DNA of 54,950 nt from Geosporobacter subterraneus DSM 17957 (GCF_900142145.1 NZ_FQZV01000030.1:1-54950); one strand, 5' to 3'; shown: positions 34,460 to 44,001, numbered from the stretch's first letter. The notes: a model not told the origin generated them from the letters alone. Numbers and translations: made by a program.

Positions 34460-34460
34460 T

Positions 34461-34496
34461 ACAAAAGGTGTCTAAGGGAACTTAGGCACCTTTTGT
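34461..34496 (+). terminator. Terminator after the DUF1858 gene
   Basis: ACAAAAGGTGTCTAAG pairs with CTTAGGCACCTTTTGT around GGAA (16 bp, one G-U pair), with T-rich sequence in the 3' arm and beyond. Confidence 0.85.
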
Positions 34497-34554
34497 ATAT
34501 TTATGGATTTTTTGAGCTATATTATGGATAAACATATGTTGGAGGCAGAATAAT

Positions 34555-35076
34555 ATGGCCTATGCTCTGAAAATCCTGATCATTTATTTTCTTATTTTAA
34601 TTATTTTCCGTGTTATAGGAAAACGGATTTTATCTCAACTGACAAATTTTGACCTGGCTGTGCTGTTGATCTTAAGCACCGTAGCAGCAGGTCCTCTCAC
34701 AACTTCTGATATTGCCTATGCCTCCTACGGTGTCTTTCTCCTAGCACTGCTTCATGTCACGGTCCTATCCTTCAGCAGAAACCAGCGAATTAGAGATATG
34801 ATCTTTGGTACACCGAAGATTTTAATTCAAAGGGGAAAAATATCGGAAGACTCTTTGCGTGCGGCGAAGCTTTCCATGCTGGATTTAATGAATGAACTGA
34901 GACAGCAGGGTTATTGCAATGTAGCCGATGTAGAATTTGCTATTATGGAAGATACAGGAAAGATTACAGTCATGCCAAAGTCAGAAAAAAGGCCGCTGAA
35001 GGCTGTTAATGAAGGATTGACGGAAAAACGGAAGGAAAAAGGTAAAAAGGAAAAAAAGCCTCTGCTATTCGAATAA
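34555..35076 (+). CDS. DUF421 (YetF-like) membrane protein, short form
   Basis: This 173-residue protein has three membrane segments (about 5-22, 34-50 and 55-75) followed by the YetF cytoplasmic domain (GTPKILIQRGKISEDSLRAAKLSMLDLMNELRQQGYCNVADVEFAIMEDTGKITVMPK). Usual YetF proteins are about 220 residues or longer; this one stops after the core domain. It ends instead in a very basic tail (KRKEKGKKEKKPL). In Bacillus YetF-type proteins are implicated in spore or envelope functions, but no activity is assigned. GGAGG precedes the ATG. The basic tail could contact membrane lipids; that is speculation. Confidence 0.8.
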   Translation: MAYALKILIIYFLILIIFRVIGKRILSQLTNFDLAVLLILSTVAAGPLTTSDIAYASYGVFLLALLHVTVLSFSRNQRIRDMIFGTPKILIQRGKISEDSLRAAKLSMLDLMNELRQQGYCNVADVEFAIMEDTGKITVMPKSEKRPLKAVNEGLTEKRKEKGKKEKKPLLFE

Positions 35077-35111
35077 AAACTTATTTTATATAATTATTAT
35101 TCGTATATTTG

Positions 35112-35140
35112 TTGACTGACTGGGGTTATTCTGATACTAT
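35112..35140 (+). promoter_or_regulatory. Promoter of purA
   Basis: TTGACT (35112-35117), a 17-bp spacer and TACTAT (35135-35140), with TGA just before the -10. It lies 65 bp upstream of the purA start. No PurR box or purine riboswitch was recognised. Confidence 0.7.
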
Positions 35141-35142
35141 AA

Positions 35143-36492
<1,350 letters not shown>

Positions 36493-36496
36493 TAGT

Positions 36497-36539
36497 AAAG
36501 CCCTAAGGAAAAAATGCATTTTTTCCTTAGGGCTTTTTA
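36497..36539 (+). terminator. Strong terminator after purA
   Basis: AAAGCCCTAAGGAAAAAA pairs perfectly with TTTTTTCCTTAGGGCTTT around TGCA (18 bp), followed by T residues. Confidence 0.9.
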
Positions 36540-36611
36540 AATCACTAATATTCTATATATTAAAATGCGTGAGATGGATTTTCGTGCTTGTCAGCCTATA
36601 CTGACCTCTTT

Positions 36612-36708
36612 ATGCGGTTGGGCGCAGAGACCCAACCCTACGATACTGGACATACTAACGAAAACATATGTGAGATTTTGTAGTGGCGGGTTTCCATGCC
36701 CGCCAATT
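36612..36708. repeat. Two-hairpin repeat between purA and the tRNA genes
   Basis: GGTTGGG-8 nt-CCCAACC (36616-36637) followed by CTAC, and GTAGTGGCGGG-8 nt-CCCGCC (to 36704), separated by about 45 bp. The CTAC/GTAG junctions and 8-nt loops resemble the units of the 32.4-kb repeat, arranged tail to tail. Between 36540 and 36794 no gene is apparent. Confidence 0.5.
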
Positions 36709-36794
36709 TGTTTCTTATAGGCTTTTATTCTATAAGATCAAAAAATAAGAAAAAGAGACATAAGAAATCCTATCCTACATCCCTTTTTATGTAA

Positions 36795-36869
36795 TGGAGC
36801 TAGTGAAGGGAATCGAACCCCCAACCTGCTGATTACAAGTCAGCTGCTCTACCGTTGAGCCACACTAGC
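36795..36869 (-). tRNA. tRNA-Thr (anticodon TGT)
   Basis: Minus-strand cloverleaf with acceptor GCTAGTG/CACTAGC, D arm GCTC...GAGC, anticodon stem GCTGA/TCAGC with loop CTTGTAA (anticodon TGT, reading ACA), T arm with GGTTCGATTCC and an encoded CCA end. It lies 5 bp after tRNA-Lys in the same transcript. Confidence 0.97.
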
Positions 36870-36874
36870 AAAGG

Positions 36875-36950
36875 TGGTGACCCATCCGCGGCTCGAACGC
36901 GGGACACCTTGATTAAAAGTCAAGTGCTCTACCTGCTGAGCTAATGGGTC
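36875..36950 (-). tRNA. tRNA-Lys (anticodon TTT)
   Basis: Minus-strand cloverleaf with acceptor GACCCAT/ATGGGTC, anticodon stem CTTGA/TCAAG with loop CTTTTAA (anticodon TTT, reading AAA/AAG), T loop GTTCGAGCC and an encoded CCA end. It is the first gene of a two-tRNA operon. Confidence 0.97.
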
Positions 36951-36974
36951 GATTTATTTAACTCACAGTTATAT

Positions 36975-37003
36975 ATATTACAGGAGGATGGACAGGCTGT
37001 CAA
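36975..37003 (-). promoter_or_regulatory. Promoter of the tRNA-Lys/tRNA-Thr operon
   Basis: On the minus strand TTGACA (37003-36998), a 17-bp spacer and TAATAT (36980-36975), 24 bp before the mature 5' end of tRNA-Lys. Confidence 0.75.
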
Positions 37004-37058
37004 TAAAAAACGACAAAAAAATTTTTCCAAAATTAACAATTTGCCACTTGTTTCTTTT

Positions 37059-38042
37059 CTATTTCTCCCAACGGACATCTTTACCGTAGAACTCTAAAAT
37101 GGTAAACTCTCCGAAAATCCTTGAAAAAATCCGATCGCTGTAGGTATTGGCAATCTCGATGGGGGATAAGTTTGTGGATATGAGGATATTTTTGTCATGA
37201 ATCAGTCGTGTATTGAGTATATTGAAGACCTCTGTATTGGTAAAGGTATTGGTCAGCTCCGTACCGAGATCGTCGATAATCAGCAGGTCACAGTCGAACA
37301 ACAACTGATAGCTGACCTCTGTATCGGGGGTGCGGTTTTTGTTGAATTTATAATCCTCTAATATTTCCAGTATTTTAAAGGCAGTTTGATAGACCACAAT
37401 CTTTCCTTTATCCAGCAAAGCCTTGGCAATGCAGTTGCACATGAAGGTTTTGCCCAGTCCGGTAGTACCATAGAATAACAAATTCTCCCGCTGCTTGCTG
37501 TCAAAATTATGTACAAAGCCTTCACAGACATTTAAAACCTGCAGCATATTCTGCCGCGGTGTCCAATCCCGGTTTTCAAATTTCTCATCGGAAAAAAGGT
37601 GGATATTAAAGGTTTGAAAGTTTTGCTTTTCTAAAATCTTTGACAGATTAGACATAGCGTAAGCCCGGTTGATGAGCTTTTGCTTAAAACAGCTGCATTT
37701 TTCTCCGCTAGGGCTATATCCTGTATCCTTACAGTGAGGACATTGAAAGGCGGGCTCTAAATAATCCAAAGGAATATTATTTTCAGTCAGCAAGATTGCT
37801 TTTTCCTGTTTTAAATATTCCATCTTGCTCTGGATTTCCTCCAAAGCTTTTTCATAGTTTCCAGGATGATTTAGAATCGTTTTGGCAATCAGCACGCCGG
37901 TTCCTGCGATTTCCTCATCAATGGCTTTAATCTTAGGAATTTTACTGTATACGAAAGCCTTTCGCTGTTCTAGCTCTTTATACTTTTGGTCCCGAATCTT
38001 TTCATACTCCAGCAGTATTTCGTTGGTAAACTGATGCTTCAA
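37059..38042 (-). CDS. dnaI: Helicase loader DnaI/DnaC-type AAA+ ATPase
   Basis: This protein of about 327 residues loads DnaB at the origin and during restart. A helical N-terminal region (about 1-100) leads to a zinc-type Cys cluster (CPHCKDTGYSPSGEKCSCF near 115-135). The AAA+ domain has Walker A in YGTTGLGKTFMCNCIA near 190 and Walker B DLLIIDDLGTEL near 255. The initial GTG at 38051 overlaps the ribosome site AAGGTAGGTG, so TTG at 38042 is preferred. It follows the DnaD gene by 14 bp on the minus strand, forming the usual dnaD-dnaI loader pair. Confidence 0.92.
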   Translation of the reverse strand: MKHQFTNEILLEYEKIRDQKYKELEQRKAFVYSKIPKIKAIDEEIAGTGVLIAKTILNHPGNYEKALEEIQSKMEYLKQEKAILLTENNIPLDYLEPAFQCPHCKDTGYSPSGEKCSCFKQKLINRAYAMSNLSKILEKQNFQTFNIHLFSDEKFENRDWTPRQNMLQVLNVCEGFVHNFDSKQRENLLFYGTTGLGKTFMCNCIAKALLDKGKIVVYQTAFKILEILEDYKFNKNRTPDTEVSYQLLFDCDLLIIDDLGTELTNTFTNTEVFNILNTRLIHDKNILISTNLSPIEIANTYSDRIFSRIFGEFTILEFYGKDVRWEK

Positions 38043-38056
38043 GGGCGACACCTACC

Positions 38057-39106
38057 TTATTCCTTTTTACGGAGGATTTTTTCTAATTCATCTTTGCTGT
38101 ACTTTGCCGTTCGCTGCTCAAAATTATGAAATCGATTTTGTACCGGCTTGGCGGTTTTTTTAGCAAGGGCAGCCTCTGGCTTTTGACGCTGCTCAGCTTC
38201 TTCTACCGATTGAATGCCATCCATCTTCCAGGCACTTAAGATACTGTGGATATAGTTAATGTTAGGGTTTGAGGTTTTCTTGGAATTCTCACAGGCCTTT
38301 AGAATGACTTCCATCGTAAACTGCCACTCTTCCAGCCATTGGTCCATGACCTTCCGCTCTGCAGCGGAGGGCTCCCGGAAGTGAAAGCCCAAAGCTTTAA
38401 ATATTTGATGATATTGGCTATAGCGTACATCGGTTTTTGACAGATGCTCGTCCAGCTTTTGTACACTGGTAATGCCGTTGTCATACCAGTTGCGGATGAC
38501 TGCGCCTACGTATTTCACATTTTTTATGTTTTTCTGATGAATACAATACATAAATGCACGGATCACAAGATCAGGATCCATATTGTAGTTATAGATCCAT
38601 TCCAATATCTCCATCATCTCATTGGGTACAAGACTTCTCCGAACCAATTGATTTACCTGGTAAAACATTTCCTTGATCTCCGGAACCTTATTGGCTTCAA
38701 TCAAATCTTCCGGAGAGCAGCTATAAGTACCCGATGCAGTTTCCTCTGCACTTTCTCCAACCTTTACAGCTTTATAATTGTTATCTATGTACAACTGCTT
38801 TAGATTAATAAACTCCACCATATATTGAAAGGGATCACCTTCTCCTATAGGATGCTTACGAATAACACCTTTTTTTTCCCAGAAGTCCCATGCATCCATC
38901 ACGTCAGATAAAGGCAGTCCCAGATGCTTTGCAATCGTAGCGTGACTGACGGTGAGCGAGGAATCCTTATCATTGGCGTATTTATAGCCGAGCAGATAGA
39001 CCTTTACATGGGTTCCATTGGCCATGGGCATAAAATCATTGAGAAAAATATTTTCCACAGGAGTATCCCCTAGGTCAATATCGTTTGCTTGTTTGAAAAA
39101 ATGCAA
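38057..39106 (-). CDS. dnaD: DnaD domain-containing replication initiation protein
   Basis: This protein of about 349 residues has an N-terminal winged-helix domain (about 1-95; VSHATIAKHLGLPLSDVMDAWDFWEKKGVIRKHP) and two DnaD/DnaB-like C-terminal domains. The first is near 155-215 (LVPNEMMEILEWIYNYNMDPDLVIRAFMYCIHQKNIKNVKYVGAVIRNWYDNGI), the second near 235-305 ending NINYIHSILSAWKMDGI. The YxxxIxxxW-type motif marks the family. DnaD remodels the origin and recruits the helicase loader. The GTG at 39115 overlaps GGAAGGTG, so TTG at 39106 is chosen. Confidence 0.9.
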   Translation of the reverse strand: MHFFKQANDIDLGDTPVENIFLNDFMPMANGTHVKVYLLGYKYANDKDSSLTVSHATIAKHLGLPLSDVMDAWDFWEKKGVIRKHPIGEGDPFQYMVEFINLKQLYIDNNYKAVKVGESAEETASGTYSCSPEDLIEANKVPEIKEMFYQVNQLVRRSLVPNEMMEILEWIYNYNMDPDLVIRAFMYCIHQKNIKNVKYVGAVIRNWYDNGITSVQKLDEHLSKTDVRYSQYHQIFKALGFHFREPSAAERKVMDQWLEEWQFTMEVILKACENSKKTSNPNINYIHSILSAWKMDGIQSVEEAEQRQKPEAALAKKTAKPVQNRFHNFEQRTAKYSKDELEKILRKKE

Positions 39107-39188
39107 ATTGATCACCTTCCTAGCCCCATAGGAGCAACTTTACTCTATTATACCATATCCCTGGGGCTGAAATTAAGCACTCTAACAA

Positions 39189-39229
39189 AATATGTACATA
39201 TTGGAAAAACCGATACATATAGTTATAGT
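39189..39229 (+). promoter_or_regulatory. Promoter and palindrome upstream of the M1 peptidase gene
   Basis: TTGGAA (39201-39206), a 17-bp spacer and TATAGT (39224-39229). A perfect 14-bp palindrome, AATATGTACATATT (39189-39202), touches the upstream edge of the -35 element and may be a regulator site. Confidence 0.6.
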
Positions 39230-39253
39230 AGCGATAGAATAGGAGGTGTGTTC

Positions 39254-40768
39254 ATGAAGCAGCAGATCAAAAGAAAGCTGATCCTATGCTCAATTGTCCT
39301 GCTATCCCTTACCATGTCTGTTGCAATCGAGAAGCTAGGGCTTTTGAACGGCACTGCGACGGTTTTTTCACAGAGGGAAAGACAATATAAGCATCCCCTT
39401 AACGAGTATGTAATTAAGGCTGAATTCGATTCCATGGAAAAGCTTTTGGTAGCCAATCAAAAGCTTACCTATACAAATGTATCTGAATCCAGCTTTCAAA
39501 CCTTGTACTTTCACCTCTACCCTAACACCTTTAAAACAGAAGGAACCCTTCCCTTCAATGCAGGAGAAATAAATTTGGCCTATCCAAAAGGCTTTGAACC
39601 GGGATACATTCAAATTTCATCGGTAGAAAGCAGCGGAGAAGCCCTGAACTATGTGATTTTGGGAGTAGGAGAAACCATTTTGAAGGTTAACCTCAACCAG
39701 TCCTTGGAGCCAAGGGCAAAAATTGACCTGGAAATTACATTTACTGTAAAAATACCGCCGGCAAGGGGCCGCTTTGGGTATGGGGAAAATACCATCAATA
39801 TTGCAAACTGGTATCCTATTGCTGCAGTACATGATCACCGGGGCTGGAATCTGGAACCCTATTATGCTATTGGAGACCCTTTTTATAGTGATACTGCCAA
39901 CTATAGAGTCTATATCACCATGTCTCCCGAATACACCTTAGCCAGCACGGGAAATATCATCAAACGTGAAAATATTGGAGGAAAAGTGCTTTGGACGGTA
40001 GAGGCAAAAAATGTACGGGATTTTGCCATGATCGCTGGGGAAAAATATAAAGTGCTGGAGGATGAAGTGGACGGAATCAAAATCAAATCCTATTTCATTG
40101 AAGATATCTATGGAGATCTGGCACTCCAAACTGCAAAGGATGCTGTTAAGATTTTTAACAAGAGCTTTGGAAAATATCCCTATAAACAGCTTTCTATCGC
40201 AGCAGCAGATTTTTTTATCGGGGGAATGGAATACCCAAATCTGGTATTTATCGATCAATCCTTGTATCAGGAAGAACAGCAGGAGATATTAGAATATGTG
40301 GTTGCCCATGAAGTGGCCCATCAATGGTGGTATGGCATCGTAGGAAATGATCAGGTGAACGAGCCTTGGCTGGATGAAGCCCTTACAGAATACTCAACAC
40401 TGCTGTATTATGAAAAAAAATATGGGGAAGATGTAAAGGAAAATGTCTATAAAAATATGGTTGCCAGAATTTATCATGCCTATCATACTCCCGGCATGGA
40501 GTCAAAGGAGAAAATTCACAGGAGCCTGAAGGAATTTGAAAATCCCCACGAATATCAGGCTTTAGTCTACAGCAAGGGGGCCATGTTTATTGGAGAGCTG
40601 CGGAAAGAGCTGGGAGATGAAGTGTTTTTCCAGATTATGAAGGTCTATTTTGATAAATATCGTTTTAAACACGCCACTACTGAAGATTTTATTAAACTAT
40701 GTCAACAGGTATCAGAGCGGGAGCTGCAGGCCTTTTTCAGCAAGTGGTTGGACTATAATCAGGAATAA
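39254..40768 (+). CDS. M1 family metallopeptidase, membrane-anchored or secreted
   Basis: This 504-residue zinc aminopeptidase-like protein has an N-terminal hydrophobic signal/anchor (about 8-28; LILCSIVLLSLTMSVAIEKLG) and an M1-like N-terminal beta domain. The catalytic domain has HEVAHQWW beginning at His352, and the downstream Glu ligand lies in NEPWLDEALTEYSTLLYYE. The GxMEN exopeptidase motif appears as GGMEYPNL, so it resembles the shorter bacterial M1 group. The real ATG at 39254 follows AGGAGGTGTG; the long ORF from 39089 includes the promoter. It should act outside the membrane. It begins the envelope and proteolysis island. Confidence 0.9.
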   Translation: MKQQIKRKLILCSIVLLSLTMSVAIEKLGLLNGTATVFSQRERQYKHPLNEYVIKAEFDSMEKLLVANQKLTYTNVSESSFQTLYFHLYPNTFKTEGTLPFNAGEINLAYPKGFEPGYIQISSVESSGEALNYVILGVGETILKVNLNQSLEPRAKIDLEITFTVKIPPARGRFGYGENTINIANWYPIAAVHDHRGWNLEPYYAIGDPFYSDTANYRVYITMSPEYTLASTGNIIKRENIGGKVLWTVEAKNVRDFAMIAGEKYKVLEDEVDGIKIKSYFIEDIYGDLALQTAKDAVKIFNKSFGKYPYKQLSIAAADFFIGGMEYPNLVFIDQSLYQEEQQEILEYVVAHEVAHQWWYGIVGNDQVNEPWLDEALTEYSTLLYYEKKYGEDVKENVYKNMVARIYHAYHTPGMESKEKIHRSLKEFENPHEYQALVYSKGAMFIGELRKELGDEVFFQIMKVYFDKYRFKHATTEDFIKLCQQVSERELQAFFSKWLDYNQE

Positions 40769-40834
40769 TATCCAATATTTAGCATAGAATAAACATATAT
40801 CCTGTCCCTAGAAATCAAAAATCCTTCTGAAAGG

Positions 40835-40862
40835 TTGATTGATATTAAAACTATGATATAAT
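40835..40862 (+). promoter_or_regulatory. Promoter of the M23 peptidase gene
   Basis: TTGATT (40835-40840), a 16-bp spacer and TATAAT (40857-40862), about 115 bp upstream of the start codon. Confidence 0.6.
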
Positions 40863-40884
40863 TAAAAATACCGGGTTAAAAATT

Positions 40885-40901
40885 ATTACAATTGTATTAC
40901 A
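40885..40901 (-). promoter_or_regulatory. WalR-type binding site, inverted, upstream of the M23 peptidase gene
   Basis: ATTACA-ATTGT-ATTACA on the + strand is the reverse complement of TGTAAT-N5-TGTAAT, the established WalR (YycF) box. It lies about 22 bp downstream of the -10 element, so over the expected transcript start region, a position more suited to repression than to activation. M23-type wall hydrolases are known WalR targets. Confidence 0.65.
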
Positions 40902-40976
40902 AAAAAAGCAGGAATTTAAGACCAACTTGTAGAATCTAGGACTCTAGAACTACAGAAAAGAAGGGAGTTTTAGTTG

Positions 40977-42374
40977 ATGCCTATACGTAAATTCCCTGAA
41001 CAAATCCAAAGACAGATTATATCCTATTATAAAAAACTTAGCCGACAAAGCAGAAGAAGAATTGCAATTGCGACGATAACCCTATTGGTGGCTGTTCCGA
41101 TCATTACAGTACTATATAATCAAAATGAGGCTTTCACCGTGAAGGTTGACGGAAAAGTAGTTGGAGTTGTCAGGAAGAAGGAAGATTTCTCGAGTATCCT
41201 GGAGAGAATGCAGAGGAATTTACATAACGCCTACAATACAGAGGTCGTATTCAACCAAAACATTACCTATGAAAAAACAAGAGCCAAGGACGAGGCGTTG
41301 ACGGATCAGAAAACCTTGCAAAAATCCGTTCAAGAGTTCATGAATTTCAAGGTAAAGGCCCATGGGATTAAGGTCAATGGTGAGATGATAGCCATGCTGG
41401 CCACCCAGGAAGAGGCTGAACGTGTTTTAGAAGATTTGAAGAAAAGCTATACACCTGCAGAAGGCTCAGCCATAGAGAAGATTTATTTTGAGGAAAGTGT
41501 AGCCATCGAAGAAGTATCTGCTGAAGCGAAGAATCTGAAGAACTGCGAGGAGGCCTTAAAGCTCATTCAGCAAGGGACTGAAGAAGTAAAGGTCCACGAA
41601 ATCCAACAAGGGGAGAGCTTCTGGACCATCGCAAAGAAGTATGATTTAAAGGTGGATGATCTGGTTAAGGCAAATCCAGAAGTGAATCCGGATAAGCTGC
41701 AGCTTAAGCAAAAGATTAGCTTAATTGTACCGAAGCCTTTGATCACAATCGCTACAATAGAGAAAGCCCGGTTAGATGAAAAGATTCCTTTTGACGTCGA
41801 ATTTGAGGAAACGGCAGTACTCTTTAAAGGAGAAACCCGTATCAAGGTCGAGGGGAAGGATGGTAAAAGGCAAGTATTAGCAGAGATCGTGAAGCACAAT
41901 GGTATAGAAGTATCCAGAAATGTGTTAGAGGAAAATATTCTTGAGGCACCCAAAAACCAGGTTGTGCTAAAGGGGACGAAGAATCCTCCTCCGAAAGTAG
42001 GAACAGGAACCTTCAGCAATCCTACTAGAGGAAGTCTGACTTCTCGGTTTGGCTGGCGTTGGGGCAGCAAGCACGAAGGTATTGATATCGCTGCGAAAGT
42101 AGGTACACCTGTTCATGCTGCAGATGGCGGCAAGGTAGTATTTTCTGGAACCAAAGGAGCCTATGGGAAGCTGGTAATTATCGATCATGGTGGCGGCTAT
42201 CAGACCTATTATGCACACAACAGTAAAATTGTAGTCTCTGTAGGCGATAAGGTACACAAGGGACAAAAGATTTCAGAAGTAGGCAATACAGGAAGAAGTA
42301 CGGGTCCACACCTTCATTTTGAGGTTAGAAAGAACGGTACTCCGGTCAATCCATTAAAATATGTAAAATATTAA
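40977..42374 (+). CDS. Murein hydrolase with LysM, G5 and M23 peptidase domains
   Basis: This secreted or anchored protein of about 465 residues cuts peptidoglycan cross-links. A basic N-terminus and membrane segment (about 24-41; RIAIATITLLVAVPIITVLYN) lead to a helical region and a LysM domain (about 208-252; VHEIQQGESFWTIAKKYDLKVDDLVKANP). A G5 domain follows (about 258-335), then the M23 LytM/gametolysin-type domain (about 355-460). Its Zn ligands are His and Asp in HEGIDIAA and the HLHFE His pair. TTG at 40974 is an alternative start. A WalR-type site lies upstream. Confidence 0.93.
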   Translation: MPIRKFPEQIQRQIISYYKKLSRQSRRRIAIATITLLVAVPIITVLYNQNEAFTVKVDGKVVGVVRKKEDFSSILERMQRNLHNAYNTEVVFNQNITYEKTRAKDEALTDQKTLQKSVQEFMNFKVKAHGIKVNGEMIAMLATQEEAERVLEDLKKSYTPAEGSAIEKIYFEESVAIEEVSAEAKNLKNCEEALKLIQQGTEEVKVHEIQQGESFWTIAKKYDLKVDDLVKANPEVNPDKLQLKQKISLIVPKPLITIATIEKARLDEKIPFDVEFEETAVLFKGETRIKVEGKDGKRQVLAEIVKHNGIEVSRNVLEENILEAPKNQVVLKGTKNPPPKVGTGTFSNPTRGSLTSRFGWRWGSKHEGIDIAAKVGTPVHAADGGKVVFSGTKGAYGKLVIIDHGGGYQTYYAHNSKIVVSVGDKVHKGQKISEVGNTGRSTGPHLHFEVRKNGTPVNPLKYVKY

Positions 42375-42380
42375 ATGATA

Positions 42381-42408
42381 AAAGCCTGGCATATGCCAGG
42401 CTTTCTTT
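42381..42408. terminator. Palindromic terminator after the M23 peptidase gene
   Basis: A perfect 24-bp palindrome (arms AAAGCCTGGCAT and ATGCCAGGCTTT), then TCTTTTC. It is symmetric and may also serve the convergent subtilase gene. Confidence 0.8.
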
Positions 42409-42501
42409 TCTGAATTTATAATGGAAACATCTGTTTAAGGATTCTAGGTTACTGAAATATGCAGGGTATGCATATTATGCAAACCATTAGAGAGAACCCA
42501 T

Positions 42502-43800
42502 TTAAATCAAAAGAAGAAGTAGCAGCATAAGCATTCCCCGACCCCAAAATCTGAACCAGTAAGGCTGAGGTCTTCGACGGGGATAAGGGCTAGGAGCTTG
42601 TGGCTGCTGCTGCGGTTTTTCTTTTGTTTCTATGCCCATGATCTGGCGGATGCGGATACAGCCAGCCCCTTGATTATAGGGATTGCGATCTATGGGTTGA
42701 GCAGACTGAATAATCCGGGCCTTTACTTCCGCCGGTGTGATGTTAGGATACTTTTGGTAAAGCAGTACGGCGGCACCGGCTACGATAGGAGCAGCCATAG
42801 AAGTACCTGAATAAGCTACGTAGGAAGTTGGACTCTTGTAGGAGCAGGACATGATGTCAACACCTGGTGCCACCACATCGGGTTTGACATTACCGTCAAT
42901 GGTAGGACCTCTGCCAGAGAATTTGGCGATAAAATCATCCTCTAAGGTGACCGTTCGATTATCATCCGTAGCACCTACGGTGATCGCTGATGGACTGATG
43001 CCAGGACTGGTGATGGTTCTACGCTCAGGGCCGCTGTTACCGGCTGCTACTACAACAGTGAGGCCCTGCTGTACAGCGGCATTGACTGCTCTGGCAAGGG
43101 GGTCCTTATTGTAGGAGTTTTCAGCAGGTGAGCCAAGGGACATGCAAACCACCTTTGTATTATACAGATCCTTGGTATCAATGACCCACTGCAGTCCTGC
43201 AAGAATATCGGAGGTTTTTCCGCTACCATTCTCATCCAGCACCTTTACACCAATAATATTTGCTTCGGGGGCGATCCCTTTGTAGTCTTCTTTTACAAAA
43301 CCATTTCCGGCAATAATTCCAGCCACATGGGTGCCATGACCGTCATCATCATAGGGGTTGCCGCGTCCATTCACAAAATCTTTGAAGGCTACAATCCGAT
43401 TGGTAGGTTTGATAAAGTCATTATGGTTAATGACTCCAGTATCTATAACGGCAACCCCTATACCCTTTCCCGTATAACCGCTCTCATTCACATAATCTGA
43501 TTCCACTGCCAGAGAAGCAATATCCATACACTTAAATACATTGGAATCATGATTGATATATTCAACCTCATGCTCCTGAGACAAGCGTTCAATTTGACTG
43601 GCAGGAATTTCTGCTGCAACTGCACCGATTAAGGGCAGGTCATATTTCACTTTACCGCCTAAGGACTCAATGCATTGATGGACGTGATCGCAGCCATTAT
43701 TGCTATGCACGATCACAGACAGCTTTTTGTTGGGGTCAGCGGACATTTTTGTCGCTACTACGGGGTCGATAAATCGATTGGATGTATATCTCATAGGCAT
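42502..43800 (-). CDS. Subtilisin-family (S8) serine peptidase with hydrophobic C-terminal tail
   Basis: This serine protease of 432 residues has the catalytic triad near Asp120 (VAVIDTGVINHND), His155 (DDDGHGTHVAGIIAG) and Ser334 (YSGTSMAAPIVAGA). An inhibitor-I9-like propeptide (about 27-90) precedes the catalytic domain. There is no N-terminal signal peptide. The C-terminus is unusual: a Gln/Pro/Arg-rich linker (about 395-415) ends in WFRFWGRG followed by a run of eight or so Leu/Met residues, which looks like a tail anchor. The GTG at 43809 overlaps the ribosome site, so ATG 43800 is used. Location inside the cell or at the membrane is inferred. Confidence 0.88.
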   Translation of the reverse strand: MPMRYTSNRFIDPVVATKMSADPNKKLSVIVHSNNGCDHVHQCIESLGGKVKYDLPLIGAVAAEIPASQIERLSQEHEVEYINHDSNVFKCMDIASLAVESDYVNESGYTGKGIGVAVIDTGVINHNDFIKPTNRIVAFKDFVNGRGNPYDDDGHGTHVAGIIAGNGFVKEDYKGIAPEANIIGVKVLDENGSGKTSDILAGLQWVIDTKDLYNTKVVCMSLGSPAENSYNKDPLARAVNAAVQQGLTVVVAAGNSGPERRTITSPGISPSAITVGATDDNRTVTLEDDFIAKFSGRGPTIDGNVKPDVVAPGVDIMSCSYKSPTSYVAYSGTSMAAPIVAGAAVLLYQKYPNITPAEVKARIIQSAQPIDRNPYNQGAGCIRIRQIMGIETKEKPQQQPQAPSPYPRRRPQPYWFRFWGRGMLMLLLLLLI

Positions 43801-43930
43801 ATCGCTCACTCCATATCATTATATTTTCAATACAATGTATGCAGTAAGTCCACTAAGTGTTAAAGGTAAATGAGACGTTAAAAGGAAAAAAGGGTTCCCT
43901 ATAGAGGATTCCTATTATTGTCAATGAAGT

Positions 43931-43952
43931 TAACATAATAATATGTTATAAT
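43931..43952 (+). promoter_or_regulatory. Promoter with overlapping inverted repeat, peptidase-MA gene
   Basis: TAACATA-ATAA-TATGTTA (43931-43948) is a perfect 7-bp inverted repeat that overlaps an extended -10 element, TGTTATAAT (43944-43952). Any protein bound to the repeat would block this promoter. Confidence 0.5.
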
Positions 43953-44001
43953 AGCAGTGTATTCTCTCATATACATACTCTTAAAGGGGGAGGGGATACA
44001 C

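Noticed and set aside
41567-42070. 167-codon minus-strand frame within the M23 peptidase gene
   Set aside because: Antisense to the LysM and G5 region, with low-complexity Ser/Thr content and no ribosome site.
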